Source of the DNA: JAOTYV01 sp041557595
Lineage (GTDB): Bacteria > Pseudomonadota > Alphaproteobacteria > UBA8366
Length of the DNA: 21,294 nt
Assembly (NCBI GenBank): GCA_041557595.1
Contig: JBFFGE010000070.1
Location: forward strand, 1-21,294
Direction of reading: 5' to 3'
Shown here: positions 8,274-16,277 of the stretch, piece by piece
How positions within the stretch are numbered: position 1 is the first letter of the stretch
How the letters are laid out: each line of letters opens with the position of its first letter
Made by a program: the position numbers and the translations under genes
Notes under the pieces: generated by a model
Told to the model about the DNA's origin: nothing
The model's input: the letters and a program-made list of their open reading frames with translations, nothing else
Databases searched by the model: none

Positions 8274-8735
8274 ATGAGCGTTGAAGCGAAACTGACGGAA
8301 CTCGGAATCGAACTGCCCGCCCCGCCCAAGCCTGCGGGCAACTATGTCGGCGGCGTACAGGTCGGCAATCTGTTGTTCATGTCCGGCTGCGGACCGAGCC
8401 TGCCGGAGGGCGGTTCGATTACCGGCAAGGTCGGCGGCGATCTGAGCATCGAGGACGGCTACGGCGCGGCGCGGCAGGTCGGCATCAATATGCTGGCAAA
8501 CGTGAAGGCGCAGATTGGCGATCTCGACCGGGTGAAACGCGTGGTGAAGGTCCTGGGCATGGTGAACGCGAATCCCGATTTCAAGGACCATCCGAAAGTC
8601 ATCAACGGCTTTTCGGATCTCATGGTGGAAGTCTTCGGCGACAACGGCCGCGGCGGCCGTTCGGCCGTGGGAATGGGTTCGCTGCCCTTTCAGATCGCCG
8701 TGGAAGTGGAAATGATCCTCGAAATCGCCGACTGA
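8274..8735 (+). CDS. RidA family (YjgF/YER057c/UK114) protein
   Basis: A 153-aa member of the RidA superfamily, trimeric cytoplasmic proteins whose archetype hydrolyses reactive enamines/imines such as 2-aminoacrylate to 2-oxo acids. The segment NLLFMSGCGP (32-41) is the family entry strand. The catalytic arginine equivalent is Arg129 in GRSAVG, followed by the LPFQIAVEVEMILE strand with acidic residues 144 and 146. At about 150 residues it belongs to the longer subgroup rather than the roughly 128-aa RidA itself, so enzymatic activity is likely but unproven. I chose the ATG at 8274 because GGAG lies six nt upstream, although an ATG at 8262 is in frame. It is divergent from an aminotransferase and 26 nt before the tenA-like gene, forming a probable two-gene operon. 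Confidence 0.88.
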   Translation: MSVEAKLTELGIELPAPPKPAGNYVGGVQVGNLLFMSGCGPSLPEGGSITGKVGGDLSIEDGYGAARQVGINMLANVKAQIGDLDRVKRVVKVLGMVNANPDFKDHPKVINGFSDLMVEVFGDNGRGGRSAVGMGSLPFQIAVEVEMILEIAD

Positions 8736-8761
8736 TCCCGGCACGTCGGAACAGGCATCCC

Positions 8762-9430
8762 ATGACAAAATTCAGCGCGCAGGCGTGGCGGGAGACCGAA
8801 CCGTTAACCCAAAAAATTCTCGCCCTGCCCTTCAACCGGGAGCTTGCGGCCGGCACCCTCGACCGGGAACGGTTCCAATTCTATATGCTCCAGGACGCGC
8901 TCTACCTGGAGCAATACGCCCGCACGCTGGCCGTGGCGGCGACCAAGGCTCCGGAAGCGGACGCGGTACAATTCTTCGCCGGCGCGGCGGAACAAGCCCT
9001 GGTCGTCGAGCGCGCCTTGCATGGCGGATTTTTCGAGACATTCGGCATCGAACCGCATGACGCCGCCGCGGCCGAGCCGTCACCTACCTGCTACGGCTAC
9101 ACCAACTTCCTGCTCGCGGTCGCGATGCGGGACGGGTATGCGACGCTCGCCGCCGCGATCCTGCCGTGCTTCTGGATCTATTGGGAGGTCGGCAAACACA
9201 TCGCGGCAGAGGCAACGCCGGACAACCCGTATCAGGCGTGGATCGACACCTACTCGGATCCCGGCTTCGGCGAGGCGGTGCAAACGGCGATTGCGCTCGC
9301 CGACCGCGCGGCCGACGCCGCGTCGCCGTCCGCGCGCGCCGCCATGCTCGGCGCGTTCAAACGCTCGGCGCAATTCGAATGGATGTTCTGGGACAGCGCC
9401 TACCGGCGGGAAACCTGGCCGGTCATTTAA
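8762..9430 (+). CDS. tenA: TenA family thiaminase II / aminopyrimidine aminohydrolase
   Basis: A 222-aa all-helical TenA/HMP salvage enzyme, which hydrolyses 4-amino-5-aminomethyl-2-methylpyrimidine, a thiamine breakdown product, to the HMP precursor for thiamine resynthesis. The expected active-site residues are present: Asp45 in LQDALYL, the nucleophile Cys136 in AILPCFWIYWEVG, and Glu206 in QFEWMFWDSAY near the C-terminus. This arrangement matches the Cys-containing (TenA_C) group. It begins 26 nt after the ridA-like stop with only a weak GGAACAGG ribosome site, so it is probably co-transcribed and coupled. No other thiamine gene is nearby. Its stop overlaps the convergent phytase-like gene by 8 bp. 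Confidence 0.9.
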   Translation: MTKFSAQAWRETEPLTQKILALPFNRELAAGTLDRERFQFYMLQDALYLEQYARTLAVAATKAPEADAVQFFAGAAEQALVVERALHGGFFETFGIEPHDAAAAEPSPTCYGYTNFLLAVAMRDGYATLAAAILPCFWIYWEVGKHIAAEATPDNPYQAWIDTYSDPGFGEAVQTAIALADRAADAASPSARAAMLGAFKRSAQFEWMFWDSAYRRETWPVI

Positions 9431-11678
9431 ACACGTCTGTGCGCTTGCCCAGTCGCAGAAAGAGCGTTTCGCCGGTCGCGTTCCTCATGCCGTCATTATT
9501 CGTGACCGCATAGACCTGTCCGTCGGCCGCGACCGCCAACCCGTCCAGTTTTGCCGGCGTCCATCCTCTGAACGATCGCAATTTGGGCAAGACATCCAGC
9601 GCGAGCGTTTTTTTCAGGACAAGCGGCTGTGCGCCGGGCGCCGCGGTCCCGACGCCGGTCGTATCGATCGTGTAAATCCGCTTCACCGCCGCTTCCGGGC
9701 CGCTGCGATTATCGCGCTCGATAACAGCGAAGCGCCCCTTGCCGAGCGCCGCAATGTCGCTCAGACCGACTCGCCCTCCCGCTGGTCTTTCGGGCGCATC
9801 CCGCCAGTAGTGCATCACGCCCCAGGATTTATCTGCCGGCGTATAGACCAGAATTTTAGAATGGTCGCTTGCGTCATCATTCCATTCGCGTTGAACGGCG
9901 ATAAAGACTCTCCCCCGGTCCAGCGCGACCCCCTTGAACCCCGCCCGTCGCTGCCCGGCGTCGAGGGCACTCGGAAGGCTGATCTTTTCGATCAGCGCCC
10001 CGTCTGCCGCCACGTGGAGCAGGAGGCTCGCGCTTTCCCGGTTTTTCTTTTTCCTCTTTTTCTTCTTCTTTCGCACCCCTTCGGATACCAGCCAGAAGCT
10101 TCCATCGGCGGCGGCGGCGATGCCCTCGAGGTCGAGATGCTTCATCGGCTTGCCGTTCACGACCACCCGCCGCCTGCCCGTGATCCGTGCGGGCGTCGCG
10201 GACACGTCGATCGTGAAGATATCGGCGGCGGCGTAGGTACCGTCGTTCACTGCATAAAGAACAGCCGGATCTGTGGGATGGGCGGTCAGGCCGGACAATG
10301 CGCCCCAGCCGATCGGCGCGCCGCTGGCATCGGCCGACGAGACGATATGCGGATAGCCGACGCCACGCGCACCGAACGCATAAATACTGATCGTCGAACG
10401 AATGCCCTTTTTCGCCCTGTCGAGTTCCGCCGCGACGACGAACAGGCCGCGGGACGGTATGGCAAGAATGCCTTCCGGCCGGGCGCCGGACGGCAGTACT
10501 TGCAGGAATTCCAGCCGGCCGTTCGAACCGCCCTTGGTCGACCGGTCTTTATAGACGGCGACGGCATTGGCCCGCTCCATGCCGACGAAAACCAGTCGCC
10601 GGCCGGCGAAGGTACCGACGGCGACGCCTTCCGGCTCCGTCCCGTTCCGGTGAGATCGATTCTCCGGGTAGTGGCCGATACTGACGGCGAGATGCTCAAG
10701 GGCGGCCCCGGAGTCATACAGCTCCTTGCCGTGTCGGCTGAAGATGGTGAAGCCCCGCGTTCCGCCCCGATAGTCGCCCTCGTTTGCGATCACGAACCGC
10801 TCGTCGTCCAACCATGCGACGCCATCCGGTTCGCGCGGGAGATTCGCCGTGCGGTCGGTCAGCGTAATGGATTTGTCCTTGGTGGCGTCGATCTGTGACA
10901 GGGCCGACCTCCCGGCGGAGAAGTGGTGCACGACGTCCCCGCTCGCCATATCGACGAGGGCGATGTGGTTATTCTCCTGCAGGGTGACGACCGCGAGCCC
11001 GGCTTTGTTGATGGCGACGTTTTCCGGTTCCGGATCGCCGGGCGCAACGGCGGCAAGCCCCGTCAGACCGGTCCGATGAACCACAGTGCAGTTTTCCGGA
11101 ATTGCCGCCTTGCCCAGCTGGAAACGCGCCAGGAACCCGGCGGGCGGTTGCGGCAAGTTTCCTCCGTTCCAGTCCGGGTCGCGCTGGTTTTCCACCGCAA
11201 CGGCGATCCAGTCTCCCTTGGGACTGATCGCGACGCTGTCGGGCTGCCCCTGCACGTCGCATGTCGCCATCACCGATTTCTTCGCGAGATCGATCACCGC
11301 CAGATGGCCGCTCGGCGCGTCGTGTCGGGCGGAGGTATTGACCGCGACATAGGCGTGACCGCCCCGCGCGGCGACGGATGTTGGTTCGCCGGAAAGAGCG
11401 ATTCGCCCGGCCGGCCTCGGGTTGCCCGCATCGCGGATATCGACCAGACCGATCCCCCTCAATGCCGCGTCGGTATAGATCAGCGTCATGCCGTCGCCGC
11501 TGGCGGCGATGATTTCCGCAAGCGTTGCCGTATTCCTGTCCATTTCGGCCGGCAGGTTTCGATAGACCGGGTAGGTCGACATGCGGGTAAAACCTTCGCC
11601 CGCCGCCGCTGCCGCGCCGACGGCCGCAGCAACCAATGCGATGGCGCATGCGCATAGCGCGGCGATGGCAAATTTCAT
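9423..11678 (-). CDS. Secreted beta-propeller / esterase-like phytase domain protein
   Basis: A 751-aa exported protein. Residues 1-26 form an Ala-rich signal peptide, and the ATG at 11678 has GGAG seven nt upstream. Residues about 35-430 carry repeated beta-strand units such as GIGLVDI, HLAVIDL and HIALVDM, as in seven-bladed propellers or surface LVIVD-type repeats. From about 455 (GALSGLTAHPTDP, LYAVNDG, LDLEGIA, WLVSEG, LDGLAVAADG) it matches the 'esterase-like activity of phytase' domain. A run of lysines and arginines, residues 536-547, interrupts this domain. The substrate may be a phosphate ester, but no phosphatase acid/histidine motif is certain. Similar secreted proteins appear in phosphate or calcium-related contexts, yet none is shown here. 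It overlaps the convergent tenA stop by 8 bp. Confidence 0.82.
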   Translation of the reverse strand: MKFAIAALCACAIALVAAAVGAAAAAGEGFTRMSTYPVYRNLPAEMDRNTATLAEIIAASGDGMTLIYTDAALRGIGLVDIRDAGNPRPAGRIALSGEPTSVAARGGHAYVAVNTSARHDAPSGHLAVIDLAKKSVMATCDVQGQPDSVAISPKGDWIAVAVENQRDPDWNGGNLPQPPAGFLARFQLGKAAIPENCTVVHRTGLTGLAAVAPGDPEPENVAINKAGLAVVTLQENNHIALVDMASGDVVHHFSAGRSALSQIDATKDKSITLTDRTANLPREPDGVAWLDDERFVIANEGDYRGGTRGFTIFSRHGKELYDSGAALEHLAVSIGHYPENRSHRNGTEPEGVAVGTFAGRRLVFVGMERANAVAVYKDRSTKGGSNGRLEFLQVLPSGARPEGILAIPSRGLFVVAAELDRAKKGIRSTISIYAFGARGVGYPHIVSSADASGAPIGWGALSGLTAHPTDPAVLYAVNDGTYAAADIFTIDVSATPARITGRRRVVVNGKPMKHLDLEGIAAAADGSFWLVSEGVRKKKKKRKKKNRESASLLLHVAADGALIEKISLPSALDAGQRRAGFKGVALDRGRVFIAVQREWNDDASDHSKILVYTPADKSWGVMHYWRDAPERPAGGRVGLSDIAALGKGRFAVIERDNRSGPEAAVKRIYTIDTTGVGTAAPGAQPLVLKKTLALDVLPKLRSFRGWTPAKLDGLAVAADGQVYAVTNNDGMRNATGETLFLRLGKRTDVFK

Positions 11679-12276
11679 CGGTGTCTCCGAGGGGTTCGAT
11701 TTCTTTTTTTTAAAGCCAAATTATTTGATCCGGCGAGGGAGCCCTCTTTGCAGGTCAACGGCGCTTCGATGAAAACGCATTTACACTATGTGTCCGCGCA
11801 ACCTTTGCAGACGGACCGCCCGTAAAATTGAGCAATAGGTAGAAACGATTAAATCTAATCAGCATCGCAAGCTCCCGCAAAATCGAACATTCCCTCGGTG
11901 GCGCTTTCGCGCTTTCAACTCGGCATGGTACCCGAGGCTCGATCCGGCGGGTCACCCCTCACAGGTGGTAGCGCCTACCCAAAATATTATGCAATTTTCT
12001 TAGTGGGGAGGTTGACGACTCTTAACATAGGTGTCGAGAATGGTTTCGATACCGTACAGAATCCGTCTCGCTGTTTGTGATCACGCGTTGGCGTCCGGTG
12101 GAGGAGAAGAGGCGTATTGAAAGCGCTCTGTAGACAACGCGTGCGTAAAGACGCGAAGCAGACAAGAAGCGCCGATTGGCGCCTGAAGAGGAGGTAGCGC
12201 ACAAAGCGCCCTTAAAGATTAAGAAGCGCAAAGAAGCGTTCGTTATCGAGAAGCGCATCCAAGGGGAGATACTGAC
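11679..12276. other. Long divergent intergenic / 5' leader region
   Basis: This 598-bp region lies between the minus-strand phytase-like gene and the plus-strand RND operon. It is lower in GC than its neighbours up to about 12050. It contains several short dyads: ACAC-TAT-GTGT (11783-11793), GATTA-AATC-TAATC (11847-11860) and GGTAG-CGC-CTACC (11967-11979). The last 170 bp are purine-rich, with AAGAAGCG at 12164, 12221 and 12231 and GAGAAGCG at 12248, plus a small GCGCC/GGCGC hairpin (12169-12182). Several short frames are interrupted by stops. I support no gene here, and the region probably holds both promoters and a long leader. Confidence 0.5.
12012..12041 (+). promoter_or_regulatory. Candidate promoter for the RND operon
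   Basis: TTGACG (12012-12017) and GAGAAT (12036-12041) are separated by 18 nt, a moderate match to a sigma-70 promoter. It would give a leader of about 230 nt before the RND start at 12277. The GGTAG/CTACC dyad at 11967-11979 lies about 35 bp upstream and could be an activator site. Confidence 0.3.
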
Positions 12277-15200
12277 ATGTTCGGCTGGCTGATCGGTTCG
12301 AGTCTCAAATTCCGATTCTTGCTTCTGGCTGTATCCGTAGCGTTGCTGGTGTTCGGTACCGAGCAACTCCGCAAGATGCCGGTCGATGTCTTCCCCGAAT
12401 TCGCGCCGCCGAAGGTCGAAATTCAGACCATGGGTCCCGGCATGACCGCCGCCGAGATCGAGGAACTGATCACCATTCCCATGGAGGATACGCTCCGGGC
12501 AACGCCCGGTCTCGATATCATCCGCTCGAAATCGGTCCGCGGTTTGTCGGATATCGTCATGCTCTTCAAGCAGGGCGAGGACGTCATCGAAGCGCGCCGG
12601 CGGGTGCAGGAATTGCTCAACGTCGCAATTTCCGAGCTGCCGCAATCATCCGGCATGCCGATCATGCTTCAGCCGCTGTCCTCGACAAGCCGCGTCTTGA
12701 AGATCGGCATCACGTCGAAAAAATACGACATGATGGACCTCTCGATGATCGCCTACTGGACCATGAAGTTCCGTCTCATGTCGGTTCCGGGTGTCGCCAA
12801 CATTCCGATCTGGGGCGAACGCATCAAATCGTTGCAGGTACACGTCGATCCGCCGCGCATGCGCGCGCACAACGTTACGCTCGACGAGGTAATGGAATCC
12901 GCGGCGGATGCTCTGGACTTCGGACTGCTGCGATACACGCGGGCGGCGAAGACCCGGATCGACGGCATGATCGAAACGCCGAACCAACGTCTCGTCATCT
13001 ATCACGAGCGGCCGGTGAATAACCCGTTGGAGCTGGCCGAAGTGCCGATTGCCCTGGGCAAGAAGCGCCCGACACCGGCGCCCCGGATGCGCGATGTCGC
13101 CGACGTCAAATGGGGCACGTGGCCGCTGGTCGGCGACGCCATCATCGACGACGAAGTCGGGCTGATGATGATCGTCGAGAAGCTGCCCTGGGCCAACACG
13201 CTCGAGGTCACGAAGGGAGTCGAAAAGGTCCTCGCCGAAATGAAGACCGGTCTCCCCGACATTAAGATCGACTCGACAATCTTCCGGCCGGCGACCTTTA
13301 TCGAGCTATCGATCGACAATTTGACGACGGCGCTGATCATTGGCGCCATCCTGGTCATTATTGTCCTCGGCGCCTTCTTGTTCGAATGGCGCGTTGCGCT
13401 GATCAGCGTCATCGCGATTCCGCTGTCGCTCGTCGCGGCGGGCGTCGTTCTCTACCTCATGGAAGCCACTATCAACACCATGGTGCTGGCGGGATTCGTC
13501 GTGGCGCTCGGATCAGTCGTGGACGATGCGATCATCGACGTCGAGAATATCGTGCGACGCCTGCGCCAGGCGCGGAATGCCGGCAGCTCGAAGACGACGG
13601 CCCGCATCATTCTCGAGGCGTCGATGGAAGTGCGGCCCGCGATCTTGCAGGCGACGATCATCATCGTCCTGGCCGTAACGCCCGTATTCTTCATGGGCGG
13701 GCTGTCCGGTGCGTTCTTCGAGCCGCTCGCCATGTCGTTTCTGTTGGCGATGCTCGCGTCCATGGTGGTGGCGACGACCGTCACGCCCGCGCTTTGCTTC
13801 ATCCTGCTCGACCGCGCGAATATCACGCATCGCGAATCGCCGCTGGTGCCATTCCTCAAACGGCACTATCGCAAACTTCTGTCGGCCGTGATCGCGAGCC
13901 CGCGTGCAACCACAGCCGCGGTTTTTGTCATCATCGCTGCCGGCGCCGGGGTCTATCCGCTGCTCGGAAATGCTCTTCTGCCGAACTTCAAGGAAAGAGA
14001 CTTCCTGATGCATTGGATCCCGCCCGAGGGAACCTCGCATCCCGAAACGTTCCGGATTACCCAGCGCTCCAGTGTTGAACTGCGGCAAATACCGGGGGTT
14101 CGGAATTTCGGCGCCCATTTGGGCAATGCGGTGAACGGGGACGAACCGTACGGCATCAACTTCACCGAAAACTGGGTCAGCGTCGATCCGAAGGAGGATT
14201 ACGACACGGCCCGTGGGGCGATCGAGGAAGCCGTCGAAGGTTACCCCGGGATGCGGCGCGACGTGCAAACCTATCTGCGCGAGCGAATCAAGGAGGTCCT
14301 GACCGGATCGAGCGACGCGATCGTCGTGCGCATCTACGGCCCGGAACTTCCGGTGCTGCGGGAGAACGCGGCCAAGGTGTATGAAGCCCTCAAGGACGTG
14401 CCCGGTCTGATCGACCTGCATGTCGGGCAACAGGTCAATATTCCGCAGATCGATGTCACGGTGAAGCTCGAGGAAGCGGCACGCCACGGTCTGAAACCGG
14501 GCGATGTCCGCCGTGTCGCGGCCGCCCTGACATCGGGCATCGAGGTCACCGACATCCATCGGGAGGGCAAGGTTTACGACGTCTTCGTCTGGGCGCCGGA
14601 ATCGATGCGTCAAAACATCGATACGCTCCGCGACTATTTGGTCGATACGCCCTATGGCGGGCGCGTGCGGCTTGGCGATATCGCGACTCTGAAGATCGTG
14701 CCGACGCCGAACGTAATCAAACGATGGAACAACTCCCGCGAGATCGAAGTGGAGGGCAACGTCAGGGGCCGCGACCTCGGGTCCGTGGCTGAAGAGGTCG
14801 AGAGACGGATCGAACAGCTCTCCTTCCCCGTCGGGTATCATCCCGAGATCTCCGGCGAATACAAGGAAGTGGAGGCAGCGACGGAGAAACTACTGCTCGC
14901 ATCTATATTCGTCGCGATTGCGATCTTCTTCATATTGCAGGCGTCCTTCCGCAATTGGTGGCTTGCCAGCCTGATCTTTCTGGGCCTGCCGGCGGCACTC
15001 GTCGGCGGCATTCTGGCCGCCTATCTCGGGGACGGCATCATTTCACTTGGTTCGCTGGTGGGGATCATCACGGTGCTCGGCATCGCCGCGCGAAACGGCA
15101 TTCTGCTTATCCAGCACTACCGGCACATCGAGGAGGTAGAGCGCGAACCCTTCGGTATCGAGCTGATCCTGCGCGGCGCGGAGGAGCGGCTGTCACCGAT

Positions 15201-15423
15201 CTTGATGACCACCTTGTGCACGATTTTCGCCCTGTTGCCGCTGATCGTCGCCGGCAGCATTCCCGGCCATGAAATCGAGCACCCGATGGCCGTGGTCATC
15301 CTCGGCGGTCTCGTGACGTCGACAATGCTGACCCTGTTCATCGTGCCGATCTTGTACCTTCGCTTCGGATCCTTGTCGGTGCGACCGACCGGCGTCTTGT
15401 CGGCGGAAGCGGGAACGAGCTGA
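12277..15423 (+). CDS. RND efflux permease subunit 1 (CusA/CzcA-like)
   Basis: A 1048-aa inner-membrane proton-driven pump of the resistance-nodulation-division family. The N-terminal transmembrane helix is at about residues 12-30, followed by the conserved KMPVDVFPEF stretch. The second helix cluster begins near 340. The TM4 motif reads ALGSVVDDAIIDVEN, with Asp416, Asp417, Asp421 and Glu423. The TM10-12 block includes the conserved IAARNGILLIQHY. Overall it is closest to the heavy-metal (CusA/CzcA) branch. The position of the first aspartate of the CzcA relay (DFGxxxD) is Ala410, while VEN is kept. The ATG at 12277 has AAGGGGAG at ideal spacing. It heads an operon with an adaptor, a paralogous second RND gene and an outer-membrane protein. 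The substrate is unknown. Confidence 0.92.
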   Translation: MFGWLIGSSLKFRFLLLAVSVALLVFGTEQLRKMPVDVFPEFAPPKVEIQTMGPGMTAAEIEELITIPMEDTLRATPGLDIIRSKSVRGLSDIVMLFKQGEDVIEARRRVQELLNVAISELPQSSGMPIMLQPLSSTSRVLKIGITSKKYDMMDLSMIAYWTMKFRLMSVPGVANIPIWGERIKSLQVHVDPPRMRAHNVTLDEVMESAADALDFGLLRYTRAAKTRIDGMIETPNQRLVIYHERPVNNPLELAEVPIALGKKRPTPAPRMRDVADVKWGTWPLVGDAIIDDEVGLMMIVEKLPWANTLEVTKGVEKVLAEMKTGLPDIKIDSTIFRPATFIELSIDNLTTALIIGAILVIIVLGAFLFEWRVALISVIAIPLSLVAAGVVLYLMEATINTMVLAGFVVALGSVVDDAIIDVENIVRRLRQARNAGSSKTTARIILEASMEVRPAILQATIIIVLAVTPVFFMGGLSGAFFEPLAMSFLLAMLASMVVATTVTPALCFILLDRANITHRESPLVPFLKRHYRKLLSAVIASPRATTAAVFVIIAAGAGVYPLLGNALLPNFKERDFLMHWIPPEGTSHPETFRITQRSSVELRQIPGVRNFGAHLGNAVNGDEPYGINFTENWVSVDPKEDYDTARGAIEEAVEGYPGMRRDVQTYLRERIKEVLTGSSDAIVVRIYGPELPVLRENAAKVYEALKDVPGLIDLHVGQQVNIPQIDVTVKLEEAARHGLKPGDVRRVAAALTSGIEVTDIHREGKVYDVFVWAPESMRQNIDTLRDYLVDTPYGGRVRLGDIATLKIVPTPNVIKRWNNSREIEVEGNVRGRDLGSVAEEVERRIEQLSFPVGYHPEISGEYKEVEAATEKLLLASIFVAIAIFFILQASFRNWWLASLIFLGLPAALVGGILAAYLGDGIISLGSLVGIITVLGIAARNGILLIQHYRHIEEVEREPFGIELILRGAEERLSPILMTTLCTIFALLPLIVAGSIPGHEIEHPMAVVILGGLVTSTMLTLFIVPILYLRFGSLSVRPTGVLSAEAGTS

Positions 15424-15435
15424 GGAGGCATGCCA

Positions 15436-15528
15436 ATGCAAACACACCGATACTTCGCAAGCCTCGCCGTCCACGGCGCGCGGATTCAGCCGTGGTCGAG
15501 GTCAACTGTGCCAAAAAGGGGGGCGTAA
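15436..15528 (+). CDS. Possible 30-aa peptide between pump and secreted-protein genes
   Basis: A short frame starts at the ATG at 15436, seven nt after a perfect AGGAGG (15423-15428) that overlaps the stop of RND subunit 1. It ends at TAA 15526-15528, four nt before the next gene. An in-frame ATG at 15430 is too close to the AGGAGG. The product is basic (MQTHRYFASL...PKRGA) with no membrane helix and no family I recognise. Its position suggests translational coupling, and the ribosome site of the next gene lies inside its 3' end. It may be a real small protein, a coupling leader, or chance. Only the strong ribosome site supports it. Confidence 0.4.
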   Translation: MQTHRYFASLAVHGARIQPWSRSTVPKRGA

Positions 15529-15532
15529 AATT

Positions 15533-16189
15533 ATGAAATCATTCATCTATCATTTGGTCGCCGCATCGTTCATCGTTTGGGCATCCAGCGCACCTGCATA
15601 TGCGCAAAAGATTTCACCTTCCGAAAACGAACCCGACCACATCCGGGGTCAGATCACGGACCTGACCGCCTCGTCGATGGTCATAACGACCAAGGACGGC
15701 AGGACGATCGACCTCGTGCACGATGAAAACCTCACCGTGATCGCCCTCGAAAAGGGAAGTTTCACGAAGGTCGATTTCGGCACCTATGTCGGATCGGTCG
15801 CGATTAAGCTACCGGAATTCAGCCCCATCGTTCGGGATTCGATGAGCTACCTGCACAAGGGATTCGAGTTGCGGATCGTCGACGAGCAGCTACGGGGTAT
15901 CGCGGCGGGGCACAAGAAATGGGACCTCACGCCGGCGACCGTCATGGCGCATGGCTGGGTCGACGACATCGAAGGACGGGTACTTTCGATTAAATACGGA
16001 CCGACGGAAGAAGAAGAAACAGACGTGGAAGTGCCGCGCGGAGCGCCGGTCCTCAAGATGGCACTCGCGGACAAGAGTCTCTTGAAGCCGAACGCACCGA
16101 TCTTCGCCGGCGCGCGGAAAGATGCCGATGGCAAGTATAAGGCAGTCTTCGTGTTCATAGGCAGGGACGGCGTCGTTCCACCGTTATGA
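15533..16189 (+). CDS. Secreted protein of unknown function in RND operon
   Basis: A 218-aa exported protein. Residues 1-24 form a signal peptide with a clear PAYA cleavage site before Gln25. The mature part starts with DHIRGQITDLTASSMVITTKDGRT, an OB-like or small beta-barrel pattern reminiscent of DUF5666-type domains. The pattern recurs near residue 141 (HGWVDDIEGRVLSIKYG), so the protein is probably two related beta domains. Between them lie GTYVGSVAIKLPEF and GHKKWDLTP. I recall similar proteins beside export genes, sometimes mislabelled as metal transporter permeases, but this one has no transmembrane helices apart from the signal. The start ATG at 15533 follows AAAAAGGGGGGCG. It sits between two RND pump genes and ahead of the adaptor, so it probably serves the same periplasmic system, perhaps binding substrate. 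This role is inference. Confidence 0.75.
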   Translation: MKSFIYHLVAASFIVWASSAPAYAQKISPSENEPDHIRGQITDLTASSMVITTKDGRTIDLVHDENLTVIALEKGSFTKVDFGTYVGSVAIKLPEFSPIVRDSMSYLHKGFELRIVDEQLRGIAAGHKKWDLTPATVMAHGWVDDIEGRVLSIKYGPTEEEETDVEVPRGAPVLKMALADKSLLKPNAPIFAGARKDADGKYKAVFVFIGRDGVVPPL

Positions 16190-16277
16190 AGAATCGATTG
16201 TTGAGAATGGAAGTGCGTTGAAACGTTGCGTCGCTGATACCGAGAAACCTCGAAATCGGGTTAAAGGAGTCGTTCAG

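Noticed and set aside
8844..10898. Plus-strand open frame of 684 codons across tenA and the phytase-like gene
   Set aside because: It is out of frame with tenA and antisense to the phytase-like gene, both of which have clear domains. Its composition is arginine-rich low complexity.
11985..11990. TATTAT as a -10 box for the RND operon
   Set aside because: No acceptable -35 hexamer lies 16-18 nt upstream; the TTGACG/GAGAAT pair further downstream fits better.
12149..12304. Short charged frame (KIKKRKEAF...) in the leader of the RND operon
   Set aside because: There is no good start codon or ribosome site, and it overlaps the start of pump 1 in another frame. It is kept only as part of the leader observation.
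13513..14841. Minus-strand open frame of 442 codons antisense to RND subunit 1
   Set aside because: Same reasoning as for the second pump: a shadow of the strong third-position GC bias.
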